Counted from the first letter of the stretch, positions 35,680-44,657 are shown. The stretch: DNA of 64,000 nucleotides from Alphaproteobacteria bacterium (GCA_017983635.1 JAGOBA010000017.1:1-64000); one strand, 5' to 3'. The notes: generated by a model not told the origin, from the letters alone. Made by a program: numbers and translations.

Positions 35680-36471
35680 GTGGCGCGTCGTGCCGGGCTC
35701 TCGTTTTCGCGGCGGCGCGTATTCAGCGCGGCGCACCACGAGATTGCGTACGCCAACGTGACGAACGACGACAATGTAGCTACCGCCCTTCGAGATTTTG
35801 CGTATCGGCTCGATGATGCGCAAACGCCCGACGTTGTCGGCAAGGCGCTGTTGCCGGTAGCGGCGCTATTCAAGTTCACCAATATTGTCATCAACGATGC
35901 ATCGAAGGCGATGACGGACCCGGGCCGCGTGGTCATGTTCTCGGCGCGCTCGCTCGAAGAAGCGAAGACGATCGCACAGCGCAGTCCCCTGGCGAACAAC
36001 CCGGCCTTGCAAGTCGCATGGGCATCGCCGGAACCGATGTCGCTGACTGAAATTCGGATCAAGCTGGGGCTTGAGCCCGAGGCATTCTGGAAGCTCCTGC
36101 CGCCGTGGCGAGGCTTCGAAGGGCTCTCAATCAACATTAGCCTTGATCCGCGCACTGTCTTGAACATCGGCTACGCGGGAGCTGACGGCGACGCTGGCGC
36201 GACGGCACGTTCGGTCTTGACGGTCGCGTCGCGCATGGCGTGCGAGCGTTTGCGAGATATTGAGCTCGCAGAAACGCCGACCGCGCAACTGAGCCCCCGT
36301 GAAGAGGAGGCGTTGCGGCTGGCCGCGAGCGGAAAGTCCGACGCCGAAATCGGGCAGGCCATGGGAGTCGCCGCGCGCACCGTGCGCTTCCACATCGACA
36401 ACGCGAAGATCAAACTTGGCGTGGCCAACCGAACGCAGGCCGTGCTTAGAATTCTGCGTGGCGATCGATAG
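35680..36471 (+). CDS. LuxR-type HTH transcriptional regulator
   Basis: GTG 35680, preceded by GGGAG, gives 263 residues. The C-terminus is a GerE/LuxR HTH (LSPREEEALRLAASGKSDAEIG, RTVRFHIDNAKIKLGV). The N-terminal part (about 20-180) looks like a degenerate autoinducer-binding fold; the classical W-Y-D-P-W-G ligand residues are not clear. No luxI is in the window. The next LuxR-type gene starts 13 bp downstream, so the two are a tandem pair in one transcript. Confidence 0.8.
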   Translation: MARRAGLSFSRRRVFSAAHHEIAYANVTNDDNVATALRDFAYRLDDAQTPDVVGKALLPVAALFKFTNIVINDASKAMTDPGRVVMFSARSLEEAKTIAQRSPLANNPALQVAWASPEPMSLTEIRIKLGLEPEAFWKLLPPWRGFEGLSINISLDPRTVLNIGYAGADGDAGATARSVLTVASRMACERLRDIELAETPTAQLSPREEEALRLAASGKSDAEIGQAMGVAARTVRFHIDNAKIKLGVANRTQAVLRILRGDR

Positions 36472-36484
36472 CAATGGCCACTGC

Positions 36485-37198
36485 ATGCTGAGAAACCTCT
36501 TCAACAGTTTCTTGGACGAAGCGTTTGAAGCTCGTTCGGTGCCCCAACTCGGTCGCGCATTTTTTGGCCTTGCCGAGCGTTTCGGTTACACGATGACCGT
36601 CATTCTCGATGGCGGAAAGCTACCGGGTCCACTCCGGCTCGCACTTCTGTTCACGACCGATCTCAAGACCACGATGGTGGCTTTCGATCGCCGCCAACCG
36701 ATGACGAGCCACCCGACCTACGTGCGCGCGGTGCGCGAAGGTGCGCCGTTCAATCTCGAAGACATTAGGCAAGCTGAGGGCGTTGCACCGAAGCAATGGG
36801 CGCAAACTCTGCCGCCGATCTTGCGGGAGGGCATGCCTCTGGCTCTGCCTGTTCATCGCGCCGGCAAGCTCGTCTTGCTCGTCTGTTTGAACGGAGCGGG
36901 CCCTGAGGATACCCCGTTGAATCGGGCGATTCTACTCACAGCGGCGCACGTCGTGTTCGATCGGTTGCAGCAACTGCAAACACGCGGCGCGTCAAGCGAA
37001 GATCTCACCAATCGCGAAGCCGAATGCATCCGTTGGATCGGACTTGGGAAAACCGACCGCGAGATCGCCAAGATCGTTGGCATCAGCGAGCGCACCGTCC
37101 GGTATCACGCCCGTAACGCGAAAGCGAAGCTGGGTGTCTCCACGCGCGTCGAAGCCATCGCCAAGTTGGCCGGCGCGCACCGCAAGAAGAAGTCCTAA
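36485..37198 (+). CDS. LuxR-type HTH transcriptional regulator
   Basis: ATG 36485 gives 237 residues. The N-domain contains HPTYVRAVREGAPFNLEDI, which lines up with the DPVVRHA...PFSWDD region of autoinducer-binding domains but has His for the key Asp. The C-domain is a GerE/LuxR HTH (LTNREAECIRWIGLGKTDREIA, RTVRYHARNAKAKLGV). It is closely related to the truncated regulator at 173-568. It is probably a LuxR solo reading another signal. It ends in a 4-nt stop overlap with the convergent reductase. Confidence 0.8.
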   Translation: MLRNLFNSFLDEAFEARSVPQLGRAFFGLAERFGYTMTVILDGGKLPGPLRLALLFTTDLKTTMVAFDRRQPMTSHPTYVRAVREGAPFNLEDIRQAEGVAPKQWAQTLPPILREGMPLALPVHRAGKLVLLVCLNGAGPEDTPLNRAILLTAAHVVFDRLQQLQTRGASSEDLTNREAECIRWIGLGKTDREIAKIVGISERTVRYHARNAKAKLGVSTRVEAIAKLAGAHRKKKS

Positions 37199-38862
37199 CC
37201 CTGCAATCGCAACTGCCGCGGCTCCAACCAACCGCGATAACGCACGAGTCGTCCCACGAAGGGCAGGGTGATCGTGACATCGAAGCGGTAGCGCCCCTGC
37301 TCATCGGTCGAAGCACACGCCCGCGTCGCCGGGACGAGTGCGGACGGGAGCGGCACACCGCACAGCCGGGCACCTGCAATTGAAAGCTCGAACCCCTTTT
37401 CGTCCGCACGCCCATTGAGATCGAACGCGAAAACGCCGAAGCGTTCCACCAGACGGTTCGTTGTCCGCGCTGCCTGCAGACGGCTCATGAACACGGTCGG
37501 CCCAAAGCGCCGTATCCAGGTTTCACCCTCCTCTTCGCGCTCGATCGTGACGAATGCGGCCTGTTCGCGGGCGCTCGCAGGAAAGCCGAACATCCGCGCG
37601 ATCACGTGCCCAATCGGATGAGCTGCGCCGTCGATGTCGACCCGCCCCTGCAGCTCACACGCGGGATCCGGCGCATGCGCTGCGCGCACCTTGGCGGGCA
37701 TCCCCTGAAACGCTTCCAACGCGCGTTCAAACAGTGGACCCGCCTCCAGCCGCGTTGTCTCGCGTGCCGTGCGAATGTCGAAGCGCTTGAACTCGCGCTC
37801 AAACGCTGCGAGGTCGAGCATGCCGACACAGGCCGTAGCTCCGGTTTGTGTGAGACGCCCGTCGAGTAGCCCGCGAACGATGCACAGCGCCCCAAATGTC
37901 GGAATCTCAGGCCCGTCGCCCGCATCCGCGGTCAGCGACCAAACCGTCTTCAAATGCGAACCGTCACCGTAGACGCCGGAAACTTCCACCAGCATGCCGC
38001 CGGTGTCGCTGCCGAAGCGGCGGGTAAACTCCGCGGCATCGCGCAAGGGCTCGGCGAGCGGCTTCAAACTGCGCATCAGCCCAAAGCGCACCAGAAGTCC
38101 CAAGGCCCAAAGCGCCCAATGCAAAACGGAGAGTTCCAGCCCAGCGCGAAAAACCGCGTGCCGCACACTCGGAAACCGCTGTGGGATGAGATCGAGGTCC
38201 GGCGTATCGCACAACGAGAGCCACCGCTTGCCCGCTTCGCCCACCGCCCGCCGCACACTGAGGCTCCATCCGGGCGCCGTGTCCCACCGCCCATGCCGCC
38301 ATACGCGCACGGGCTGTCCGACATAGCTCAAGATCGCTTGGATGACCGCCAACCCGAACGATGTCCCGCCGCCGGGCGAGATTCCGACCTCGACGCTATC
38401 GACCCGCGTCCACCCGCGCGTCACCTCGTCAAGCACGGCATGCGTAAGGGCCGGCGTCGTACTCGCGCCAGTGACCGCCAACACGCCGCGCGCTTTCGCA
38501 GCAGCATCAAGTGTCGGAAAAGCGGCCACGAAATCGCGCGCGTCGGCCAGATCGATATAGTGGCAACGTGCATCGATAACGGCGCGAGCGAACCGCAAGT
38601 TCTGTGCTTGAAACGGCCCCGCCGCATCAACGATACAAAGCGCATTAAGAGCCGCGATGTCGGCCGCAGTGGCGTGCTCGCGATCAAGCACCGTGCTCGA
38701 CACGCGTTGTCCGCCCGCGGGCAACGCATCGATGAAAGCTTGCAGCTTCGCCGCCGAGCGCCCGCACAGGATCACGTGGCAGTCGGTCGTGGCCAAAAGG
38801 TTGCGAACCAGCCGCCCACCGAACGACCCGGCGCCGCCGACGACGGCGATGCGTTGCGTCAG
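37195..38862 (-). CDS. Saccharopine dehydrogenase-like protein with C-terminal DUF4166 (probable CTG start)
   Basis: Reading from CTG at 38862 gives 555 residues starting (M)TQRIAVVGGAGSFGGRLVRN, a complete Rossmann loop. The next in-frame accepted start (TTG 38796) removes this nucleotide-binding motif. The CTG overlaps the upstream TGA stop (CTGA), just as ATGA overlaps do elsewhere here. The N-half resembles saccharopine-dehydrogenase/SDR reductases (GPFQAQNLRFARAVIDA, YIDLADARDFV). The last 200 residues (GPTVFMSRLQ, FDLNGRADEKGFEL) fit DUF4166, often fused in this way. Function unknown. Confidence 0.8.
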   Translation of the reverse strand: MTQRIAVVGGAGSFGGRLVRNLLATTDCHVILCGRSAAKLQAFIDALPAGGQRVSSTVLDREHATAADIAALNALCIVDAAGPFQAQNLRFARAVIDARCHYIDLADARDFVAAFPTLDAAAKARGVLAVTGASTTPALTHAVLDEVTRGWTRVDSVEVGISPGGGTSFGLAVIQAILSYVGQPVRVWRHGRWDTAPGWSLSVRRAVGEAGKRWLSLCDTPDLDLIPQRFPSVRHAVFRAGLELSVLHWALWALGLLVRFGLMRSLKPLAEPLRDAAEFTRRFGSDTGGMLVEVSGVYGDGSHLKTVWSLTADAGDGPEIPTFGALCIVRGLLDGRLTQTGATACVGMLDLAAFEREFKRFDIRTARETTRLEAGPLFERALEAFQGMPAKVRAAHAPDPACELQGRVDIDGAAHPIGHVIARMFGFPASAREQAAFVTIEREEEGETWIRRFGPTVFMSRLQAARTTNRLVERFGVFAFDLNGRADEKGFELSIAGARLCGVPLPSALVPATRACASTDEQGRYRFDVTITLPFVGRLVRYRGWLEPRQLRLQG

Positions 38863-39452
38863 GGTTTCACCGCGCCGCTAATGGCGGAGGCGGCCGGTCC
38901 CGACAAATCCTGCAGCGGGCCTAGCGGCTTCGTCTCGGTCTTCACCTCGCGGATCGCGGGCGTCCCTGACCAAAGCTTGTAAACAACCACCCCATTCTGA
39001 ATCAGCAACAGCATCGACGCCTTCCAACCGGTCGACGTCGTCTCCCGTTCAAACCCCAGCACGTCAAGCGCGACGTTGCCCGTGCGATCCTTCGAAGAGA
39101 TCGAAGGCTCCGCCAGCCATCCCGCGCACTGATCGCGCGCGGTGAGGCAAGCCTGCACAGCCGGATCCAGGTCTTCGGTCTTCATCGACTGCTGTGGCAA
39201 GAATCGCGGCACCAGGTCGAGGTAATTCAGCACCTTGATGTTCGGCGTCGTGTACGGATCGAAGCCGCGCGTCTTCAGTTCCTTCGACGTCGTGACGAAC
39301 GGCTTCACCTGTGCATAGGCATCCTCTGCGCTCTTGTAGCTCTGAAACGGCGATTCGGTCGTCTCGACCGTCGACGGCAAGACGCCCCAGCTCGCGCACG
39401 CCGACAGCGGCAGCGCAAACCCGGCAAGCACAGCGAAACGCAGCGAAACCAT
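38859..39452 (-). CDS. Putative lipoprotein
   Basis: ATG 39452 gives 197 residues with a lipobox LSAC at about residues 16-19 (MVSLRFAVLAGFALPLSACAS), so a membrane-anchored periplasmic or outer-membrane lipoprotein is expected. The rest is soluble and shows no family I can name; FLPQQSMKTEDLDPAVQACL and GWKASMLLLIQNGVVVYK are notable. It is translationally coupled to the downstream saccharopine-dehydrogenase-like gene through the CTGA overlap. Confidence 0.75.
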   Translation of the reverse strand: MVSLRFAVLAGFALPLSACASWGVLPSTVETTESPFQSYKSAEDAYAQVKPFVTTSKELKTRGFDPYTTPNIKVLNYLDLVPRFLPQQSMKTEDLDPAVQACLTARDQCAGWLAEPSISSKDRTGNVALDVLGFERETTSTGWKASMLLLIQNGVVVYKLWSGTPAIREVKTETKPLGPLQDLSGPAASAISGAVKP

Positions 39453-39551
39453 TGTTCTAGGACCCGACCAAATGGACAGAACGCGTATTCTGGCGGCAAA
39501 CCGCGCCGAAGGCAATTTCCGCCCCGTTGATACTAATCACACCTGGGACGT

Positions 39552-40493
39552 TCAGAGCCCCTTCAGCACAGCCTGAAGCCGGTTCGGATAGTCCGTGCAC
39601 AACCCATCAACACCGAGGTCGGCCAACCGCGCCAAGTCGTTGCTCTCGTTGACCGTCCAGGCACCGACTTTCAGCCCTTGCTCTCGCGCTTCCTGCAGGG
39701 TCACCCGATTGATGTCGGCAAAGAACGGAAACCACCCGTCGGCACCCGCCGCCTTTGCAGCCTTGATCACCGAGCCGTATTTGCCCCTGTCGAAACCGCC
39801 GGTCCAAGGCGCAGTGTCGCGTTCCAGCGCACGCAACTTCTCAAGCTCAGCCTTCGGCGGCGGCCCATGCTCCGCCGGCACAGCGCCATCGCCAAACCAC
39901 GTCTGCGGCAAGGTCGTGAACCAGCACTCCACCTTTGGCGCGAGCTTCTTTGCCGCAATCAACGCCGGCCAGTCGAACCCGACCAGCACCGTACGATCCA
40001 AAAATTTCTCGCGCTTCAGAACGCGGATCACGGCTTCCGCCATCGCCTGCGGCGATACCGTTCGCGTCCGATCCAAGAAGTTGGTCTTGAGCTCCACCCA
40101 CAGCCGCTCCGACCCGCCGGAGCGCTTAATCAGCCAGATTACATCCGCGAGGCGGGGAATTTTCTCGCCGTCGTGCGGCATCTGATCCGGATGGCGCTGC
40201 GCATATTTCGATCCCGGCTTCAGCCGTCCGATGTCGTAGCTCTGCAGGTCCGCGTACGGCAAATCTTTGATCAGCGGCGGCGGACCTTCAAGCCAGCGCC
40301 CGCCCGGATCGCGCACGATCTCTGGTTTCAATGCCTCATCATGAAAGACAACGACGGTCCCGTCCTTCGCCACATGCACGTCGAGCTCGAACCCATCGCA
40401 GCCGACGTCAAGCGCATGCGCGAACGCGGCGAGCGTATTTTCGGGCCGCAGGCCCGCACCGCCGCGATGCGCAATGTTCAATGACTTGGGCAC
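39552..40493 (-). CDS. ugpQ: Glycerophosphodiester phosphodiesterase
   Basis: The 313-residue protein starts MPKSLNIAHRGGAGLRPENT. HRG and the ENTL/GFELDVH segment, with HDE soon after, are the catalytic His, Arg, Glu and Asp of the GDPD TIM barrel. It hydrolyses glycerophosphodiesters to glycerol-3-phosphate and an alcohol. There is no clear signal peptide, so the cytoplasmic UgpQ type is likelier than GlpQ. It lies 99 bp upstream of the lipoprotein gene. Confidence 0.88.
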   Translation of the reverse strand: MPKSLNIAHRGGAGLRPENTLAAFAHALDVGCDGFELDVHVAKDGTVVVFHDEALKPEIVRDPGGRWLEGPPPLIKDLPYADLQSYDIGRLKPGSKYAQRHPDQMPHDGEKIPRLADVIWLIKRSGGSERLWVELKTNFLDRTRTVSPQAMAEAVIRVLKREKFLDRTVLVGFDWPALIAAKKLAPKVECWFTTLPQTWFGDGAVPAEHGPPPKAELEKLRALERDTAPWTGGFDRGKYGSVIKAAKAAGADGWFPFFADINRVTLQEAREQGLKVGAWTVNESNDLARLADLGVDGLCTDYPNRLQAVLKGL

Positions 40494-40678
40494 TTCGAGA
40501 GTAATGTTGGGATGTCCTTTGCGAAGCAGTTTAGCACCGATTCACGTCCCGTTGGTTGCCCGCTTTTGCCGCATTTTTCGTCATCTCTGTGGAACGAAGC
40601 GAGCACAGGCCCGTCAAGAAGCGGCCACAATCCGGGAGTGGAATTGTCGCCGTGGTCGCAACGCTGGGGAGTTGAACG

Positions 40679-41242
40679 ATGAGCGACACAGTTGAATTGC
40701 CTCTGATGCATTGGGTTTGGCTGACCGCGTTTTCCGGTATCGTTAGCAACATCGGCTGGGAATTGTTCAACTACTTCGGCCACGCGATGGTGCACTCGTT
40801 CTCGTCCGCTTGGTACGAGTTCAAAAAGCTGCCTGCGCACATCTTCTCGCTGCACGCGCCGTTGCGAATCGCCGGCGTCGTCACCGCCGCATTGGCCGTG
40901 ATCAGCCTGGCGCAGTCGACGGGCGGCTTTGAGATCGCGTCGGGACCGATGCAACTGCTCGAGGCCTATCGCGCTTACGCCTATCGCGCCGGCGACGCGC
41001 TGTTTGCGGCCGTCATCGACCCAACAACGCGCCACGTGGCCTACGACGCGATCATTGCCGGACTCGTTGTCGTCTTTGTGATCTGGCGAACGATCGCCGG
41101 TTGGCGCCAGTACGGCGATTATCAGACGGCCCACGGCGGGATAGTGGGCGGCGTCTCGCTGTCGACCTATTTCGGCTTGAACCTGCTTGGCGGTCTCGGC
41201 GCCGTCGTCATTGCGCTGCTCATGCTGGACCGCCTCCAGTAG
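40679..41242 (+). CDS. Hypothetical membrane protein with four predicted helices
   Basis: The 187-residue protein has hydrophobic segments at about 10-30, 60-80, 122-142 and 157-183, with cytoplasmic-looking basic loops between (WRTIAGWRQYGDYQ). ATG follows GGGGAG. I do not recognise a family. It is divergent from the GDPD gene across 185 bp. Confidence 0.7.
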   Translation: MSDTVELPLMHWVWLTAFSGIVSNIGWELFNYFGHAMVHSFSSAWYEFKKLPAHIFSLHAPLRIAGVVTAALAVISLAQSTGGFEIASGPMQLLEAYRAYAYRAGDALFAAVIDPTTRHVAYDAIIAGLVVVFVIWRTIAGWRQYGDYQTAHGGIVGGVSLSTYFGLNLLGGLGAVVIALLMLDRLQ

Positions 41243-41326
41243 GGCATTGCAAACCGCAGAAATGGGGCGCAACCGGCGCTCTCTTGCCTTCGTCGCCTGA
41301 ACCGGCATGAATAGTGCCGGGGCAGG

Positions 41327-42271
41327 ATGTTGGGCATGATCGGCAAAGTCTTTCTAGGGATCGCAGGTCTTTTCGTTGCAGCCGTCACGGCGCACGCCGC
41401 GCCCGGAACGTGGAAGATCACGAAAGACCACTGGGACGCGGCCGATGAGGAGAAGTTCGGCGCCTTCGTCGCGGGCTTTGGCGAAAGCAACTGCAGCGAT
41501 CCGGCGGCGTGCTTCAAGAGCGCGGCAAACCCGTACCGTGACACGGACCCGCCGGACCTGAAGATGGACGGCGACTGCGCCGACTTCGTCTATCAGCTTC
41601 GCGCTTACTTCGCCTGGAAGAACGGCTTACCGTTCTCCTATCCGCTCTACGTCATGTCGCGCTCCGGCCCGACGCCGGACTTCCGCTTCTCCGACGCCGG
41701 CAACCAAGTCGTCGCGCGCCTGCAGCTCGAATGGCAAGCCGACACCGATCCGGTGAAGTTGCTGCTCGCACTGCGCGGCACAGTCTCCACCGCGATGTTT
41801 CGCATCGAACACACTTACGACACCGGCTACAGCGCCAGTGATTTCTACTCGCCGAGGATCGAGCGCGGTGCCATCCGGCCCGGTTCGATCGTCTACGATC
41901 CGTGGGGACACGTTGTGTACGTCTACAAAGTCGAAGATGACGGCACCGTGCGATACGTGGACTCAAACCCTGACCGCCAAGTGACGCGCGGCCCCGTCGG
42001 TTCGCAATTTCCACGCACCGCGCCGGCTCTCGGTGCCGGCTTCTGGAACTGGCGCCCGATCAAACTGGTCGACTACACGAAGGACGCCGACGGCAACCTG
42101 ATCAATGGCCGCTTCGTCGTCGCCACGAACGCCGAACTGAAAGACTACGGCGTCGAACAATATTACGGCACGGAGCCCAACGAGGCCCGCGACTGGAAGA
42201 ACGCGAAGTTCACGCTTGCGGGCAGATCGCTGACCTACTGGGACTACGTCAAGGCGAAGCTCGCAAAATAG
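41327..42271 (+). CDS. Exported protein, possible NlpC/P60-like cysteine peptidase fold
   Basis: The 314-residue protein has a signal peptide (1-24, cleavage near AHAA). I do not recognise a named family. Three segments resemble the papain-like NlpC/P60 triad in order and spacing: MDGDCADFVYQLRAYF (Cys near 83), YDPWGHVVYVYKV (His near 196) and RYVDSNPDR (Asp/Asn polar residue near 212). GSIVYDPWGHVVYV has the usual beta-strand pattern around the His. A cell-wall or periplasmic amidase/peptidase is a reasonable guess, no more. Confidence 0.7.
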   Translation: MLGMIGKVFLGIAGLFVAAVTAHAAPGTWKITKDHWDAADEEKFGAFVAGFGESNCSDPAACFKSAANPYRDTDPPDLKMDGDCADFVYQLRAYFAWKNGLPFSYPLYVMSRSGPTPDFRFSDAGNQVVARLQLEWQADTDPVKLLLALRGTVSTAMFRIEHTYDTGYSASDFYSPRIERGAIRPGSIVYDPWGHVVYVYKVEDDGTVRYVDSNPDRQVTRGPVGSQFPRTAPALGAGFWNWRPIKLVDYTKDADGNLINGRFVVATNAELKDYGVEQYYGTEPNEARDWKNAKFTLAGRSLTYWDYVKAKLAK

Positions 42272-42540
42272 CGAAGCACGGCCAGATAACCGGCGGTTGC
42301 CCGGTCACTACCTCCCGGCGCTTCCAAATAGGCAAGGTAAACAAACGTCTGTTGGGCCCCGTTCCTGAACGCCGCGTGAAGGGACCGTTTGACGCGGGTT
42401 CAGGCCGGCTTTGCAAGGATCGTGTGGATGGGCCGCCCCCTATGGCCCGGCCTCGCGCTCTAGGCGGTTGCCTTCGACGCGCGCGGCGACTATGTGACCG
42501 CCGCAAAAGCGGGGGCGCTTTGCTAAGGAGCTTGAAGTTG

Positions 42541-42894
42541 ATGTCGAAGTTCGTTGTTGCAGCCGCCGCCACGGCACTCTTGGTCGCCGGTGCCGCGCTG
42601 GCCCAGCCCGTGTTGTCGACCACACCCGCAGCCTTGCCGCCGACGGTTATCACGGTCTTTGACCAGCCGAATTTCAAAGGCCGCGCTCTGACCTTCGAGC
42701 AAAGTGTCCCCAGCCTGGCCAAGCTGCAATTCAACGACGTGATCGCCAGCGTCCAGATCAAGGGCGCCCGCGACTGGGTTCTGTGCGAGCACCGCAACTT
42801 CATGGGCAAGTGCGTGCGCGTGCACATGAAGGAAAAGGACCTGAAGCGGCTGAAGATCAACGGCCAGGTTTCGTCTCTCTACCCGGTCCGCTGA
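42541..42894 (+). CDS. Secreted beta/gamma-crystallin-like protein
   Basis: ATG 42541, after GGAG about 10 nt upstream, gives 117 residues with a signal peptide (1-22). The rest is one beta/gamma-crystallin-like unit: ITVFDQPNFKGRALTFEQSV, then WVLCEHRNFMGKCVRVHMKE. Two Greek-key repeats of the FxxxNFxGxxxxF type are visible. Bacterial members often bind calcium; the D/N-x-x-S site is not clear here. The 269 bp before it hold no supportable gene. Confidence 0.8.
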   Translation: MSKFVVAAAATALLVAGAALAQPVLSTTPAALPPTVITVFDQPNFKGRALTFEQSVPSLAKLQFNDVIASVQIKGARDWVLCEHRNFMGKCVRVHMKEKDLKRLKINGQVSSLYPVR

Positions 42895-42962
42895 AGAAAC
42901 AACTTCCCAACAACGCACTCAATCCATGGTAGGAACAAGGAGGCCACCAAAGGACTCCCCGC

Positions 42963-44408
42963 GTGCAAAAAGCCGTCCCGACGACTGACCAGCTTCCGCT
43001 GTGGACGAAACTCGCCTACGGCTTTGGTGCGGTAGCTTATGGGATCAAGGACGGCGGCTTCGCCTACTTCCTGCTCATTTTCTATAGTCAGGTCATCGGC
43101 CTCGACGCCGGCATGGTGGGGCTTGCGATCACACTGGCGCTAATCTTCGATGCCATTAGCGACCCCATCGTCGGCTACTGGTCCGACAATCTGCATTCGA
43201 AATGGGGTCGGCGGCATCCGTTTCTCTACGCCTCGGCGGTTCCGGTGGCCGCGACGTACTACCTGCTGTGGAACCCGCCGGTCGGCTGGTCGAACGAAGC
43301 GCTGTTCTGGTACCTGCTGTCGCTCGCCATTCTGATTCGAACCTTCATCACCTTCAACGAAACACCGTCTTCCGCCCTCACGCCGGAACTCACGCCGAAC
43401 TACGACGAACGCTCGACGCTCATTTCTTGGCGGCTCTTTTTCGCCTGGACCGGCGGCAATGCGATGTCCGTGATGATGTTCTTGGCACTTTTCCCCGCAT
43501 TCGCGACCGCGACCACGACCGGCCAGTTCAACCGCGACGCCTATGCGGCCTACGGTATGATCGCGGCAGCGCTCATCGGTATCTCGATCCTTGCCTCCGC
43601 GCTCGGCACACATTCGCGCATTCCCTACCTCAAGCCTGCGCCACCCAAGCGGTACCTGACGCTCCGCGTGATCTTCCAAGAAGTCTACGAAACGCTGTCG
43701 AACCGTTCGTTTGTCGCGCTCTTCATCGCAAACGTCTTCGGCGCGATCGGCGCCGGCATGTCCGCTGCGCTCGCCTTCTACATCTCGACGTATTTCTGGA
43801 AGTTCACGCCGCTCCAAATCGGCGGCCTGACGCTCGGCGTCTTCGTGTCGGCGATCATTGGTGCCGTAATGGCACCCATCGTCACCCGCACGATCGGTAA
43901 AAAACGAGGCGCCATGATCATCGGCATGATCGCCTTCTTGGGCGCACCATTGCCAATCGTCTTGAAGCTGGTTGGTTTGCTGGACACTGGCACGCCGACC
44001 TTCATCTATCTGCTGGTGCTGGTCGCCGGCATCATCGACGTTGGTCTCATCATCTGCTTTCAGGTCCTAGCTGCCGCGATGATGGCTGACCTCGTGGAAC
44101 AGTCGGAGCTTAAGACCGGCCGCCGTTCCGAGGGCACGTTCGTGGCCGCCGCAACGTTCATACGCAAAATGGTCTCCGGCCTAGGCGTGATGGGGGCGAC
44201 CGTCGTCCTCGCACTCGCGGGCCTGAAGGCAGGCGTCAAGCCGGAGGATGTGCCCGCCGACGTCGTATGGCGCCTCGGCGCGTTCTACGTCCCCATCATC
44301 CTCTCGCTTTGGATGGCCATGATGTCCGCAATCGCCTTCTACCGCCTTGACCGCGCCGATCACGAAGACAACCTCCGCCAACTCGCCGAACGAAACGCGG
44401 CGCGATGA
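42963..44408 (+). CDS. MFS transporter, GPH (glycoside-pentoside-hexuronide) family
   Basis: GTG 42963, with AAAGGA 8 nt upstream, gives 481 residues with 12 hydrophobic helices. LWTKLAYGFGAVAYGIKDGG and IFDAISDPIVGYWSDN (the MelB/GPH cation motif region), with KWGRRHPFLYASA, mark the GPH cation:sugar symporter group. It probably imports a sugar or glycoside; no sugar-catabolic genes are adjacent. A 53-residue membrane peptide gene overlaps its stop. Confidence 0.88.
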   Translation: MQKAVPTTDQLPLWTKLAYGFGAVAYGIKDGGFAYFLLIFYSQVIGLDAGMVGLAITLALIFDAISDPIVGYWSDNLHSKWGRRHPFLYASAVPVAATYYLLWNPPVGWSNEALFWYLLSLAILIRTFITFNETPSSALTPELTPNYDERSTLISWRLFFAWTGGNAMSVMMFLALFPAFATATTTGQFNRDAYAAYGMIAAALIGISILASALGTHSRIPYLKPAPPKRYLTLRVIFQEVYETLSNRSFVALFIANVFGAIGAGMSAALAFYISTYFWKFTPLQIGGLTLGVFVSAIIGAVMAPIVTRTIGKKRGAMIIGMIAFLGAPLPIVLKLVGLLDTGTPTFIYLLVLVAGIIDVGLIICFQVLAAAMMADLVEQSELKTGRRSEGTFVAAATFIRKMVSGLGVMGATVVLALAGLKAGVKPEDVPADVVWRLGAFYVPIILSLWMAMMSAIAFYRLDRADHEDNLRQLAERNAAR

Positions 44409-44566
44409 GGCTCGAACCCGTAACGCATGGCGTGAAAGTTTGGGCAGCGGTGCTGGTCCTCACGCTGGCGGCGATCGCGTTAGTCGCGGGCGTTTGGGTG
44501 TTGCTGCTGAGCTATGCGCCGCCAATCCCCGCCATCATGTTCACCGCCGCCTTCGCAATCGTGTGA
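44405..44566 (+). CDS. Small single-helix membrane protein
   Basis: ATG 44405 overlaps the transporter stop (ATGA). It encodes 53 residues: MRLEPVTHGVKVWAAVLVLT then more hydrophobic residues, ending FTAAFAIV. Residues 13-36 form one transmembrane helix and a second hydrophobic patch closes the protein. Translational coupling suggests a partner or regulator of the transporter. It is too short for family recognition. Confidence 0.55.
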   Translation: MRLEPVTHGVKVWAAVLVLTLAAIALVAGVWVLLLSYAPPIPAIMFTAAFAIV

Positions 44567-44622
44567 GCTTGCCCCTCGGTCGCCTCACCTCCTGGCTCGC
44601 CAAAGAGTGAGGCGCCGAAAAG

Positions 44623-44657
44623 AAAAGCGCCGCGAAACCGATGTCGGTTCGCGGCGC
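44623..44657 (-). terminator. Rho-independent terminator after tRNA-Thr
   Basis: On the minus strand GCGCCGCGAACCG and CGGTTTCGCGGCGC (plus 44627-44657) form a 13-bp stem with one bulged base and a 4-nt loop, followed by TTTTCTTTTC. It lies just downstream of tRNA-Thr. Confidence 0.88.
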
